A DNA stretch of 34,353 bases from Bacteroidota bacterium (GTDB lineage: Bacteria > Bacteroidota > Bacteroidia > Bacteroidales > UBA4417), in NCBI GenBank assembly GCA_022711175.1, contig JAKLFM010000034.1:1-34353 (forward strand), given 5' to 3'. The notes under the pieces were generated by a model, which was given only the letters and a program-made list of their open reading frames with translations, was not told the origin of the DNA and searched no databases. The position numbers were made by a program, and so were the translations under genes. Positions 34,216 through 34,353 of the stretch are shown one piece after another (the first letter of the stretch is position 1; each line of letters begins with the position of its first letter).

Positions 34216-34353
34216 ATGAAAAGGACTATTATACTGGTTATAGTTTTATTTGCGGTATTCAGCCTTTCGGCCCAGGCGCCGGAGAAGATCAGCTACCAGG
34301 CGGTTATCCGCAACAGTGCCAGTGCCTTGCTTACCAATGTTAATGTAGGTATG
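34216..34353 (+). CDS. Start of a SYQAVIRN-type exported surface protein, partial
   Basis: Only the first 46 codons are in the window. They encode a signal peptide (residues 1-20, ending SLSAQ) and then APEKISYQAVIRNSAS. This N-terminus is a familiar opening of large Bacteroidota surface proteins that often carry collagen-like or tail-fibre-like repeats. The gene runs past the window end. It follows the T9SS mini-protein by 11 bases and is probably in the same transcript. Confidence 0.7.
   Translation, partial: MKRTIILVIVLFAVFSLSAQAPEKISYQAVIRNSASALLTNVNVGM

Noticed and set aside
1..34353. CRISPR array, insertion sequence, integrase or prophage.
   Set aside because: No regularly spaced repeats, transposase or integrase motifs, terminal inverted repeats or phage structural genes were seen on either strand.

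Overview
The window looks like a chromosomal segment of a Bacteroidota bacterium, most likely in or near the Bacteroidales. Supporting signs are a Rho factor with a long low-complexity insert, housekeeping promoters of the TTTG-N19-21-TAnnTTTG type instead of -35/-10 boxes, very little use of Shine-Dalgarno sequences, many lipoproteins, a type IX secretion (T9SS) sorting domain, a GH3/serine-hydrolase fusion and DUF4294. No insertion sequence, phage gene, CRISPR array or rRNA was seen. The only RNA gene found is a tRNA-Leu(UAG).

Layout. (1) 24-3882, plus strand: flavin-reductase-like protein, family 2 glycosyltransferase, miaA and a small lipoprotein. (2) 3925-6938: pcm on the minus strand and divergent rho on the plus strand, closed by a strong bidirectional terminator at 6961-6996. 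(3) 7001-8668, minus strand: an envelope-stress-like set of ECF sigma factor, membrane anti-sigma-like protein and Spy/CpxP-like periplasmic protein, with a direct repeat upstream of the sigma gene. A separate minus-strand VWA protein follows (8799-10202). (4) 10405-18516: GH3-beta-lactamase-fold fusion, tpx, tRNA-Leu, msrA (minus), then the proteostasis run tig, clpP, clpX. (5) 18787-21251: a DUF4294 protein, an orphan XylF-like sugar-binding lipoprotein (minus) and a small secreted protein. (6) 21319-24709, minus strand: Gfo/Idh/MocA dehydrogenase, lipoprotein, polyprenyl-phosphate sugar transferase, probably one transcript for the start of a glycan pathway. (7) 24884-28081: gcvT with its own terminator, then comB and an MFS exporter. 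(8) 28209-30377: an orphan TPR sensor histidine kinase. (9) 30538 to the end: a cassette of exported proteins of unknown role behind one clear promoter (beta-helix protein, tiny ORF, two unknown exported proteins, a T9SS mini-protein, and the start of a SYQAVIRN-type surface protein cut by the window edge).

Most of the window is ordinary housekeeping. The parts least explained by known biology are the exported-protein cassette at the right end, the repeat-flanked ECF sigma operon and the orphan XylF-like lipoprotein. Promoter calls rest on motif matching by eye, and all functional calls rest on recognised motifs, not on database searches.
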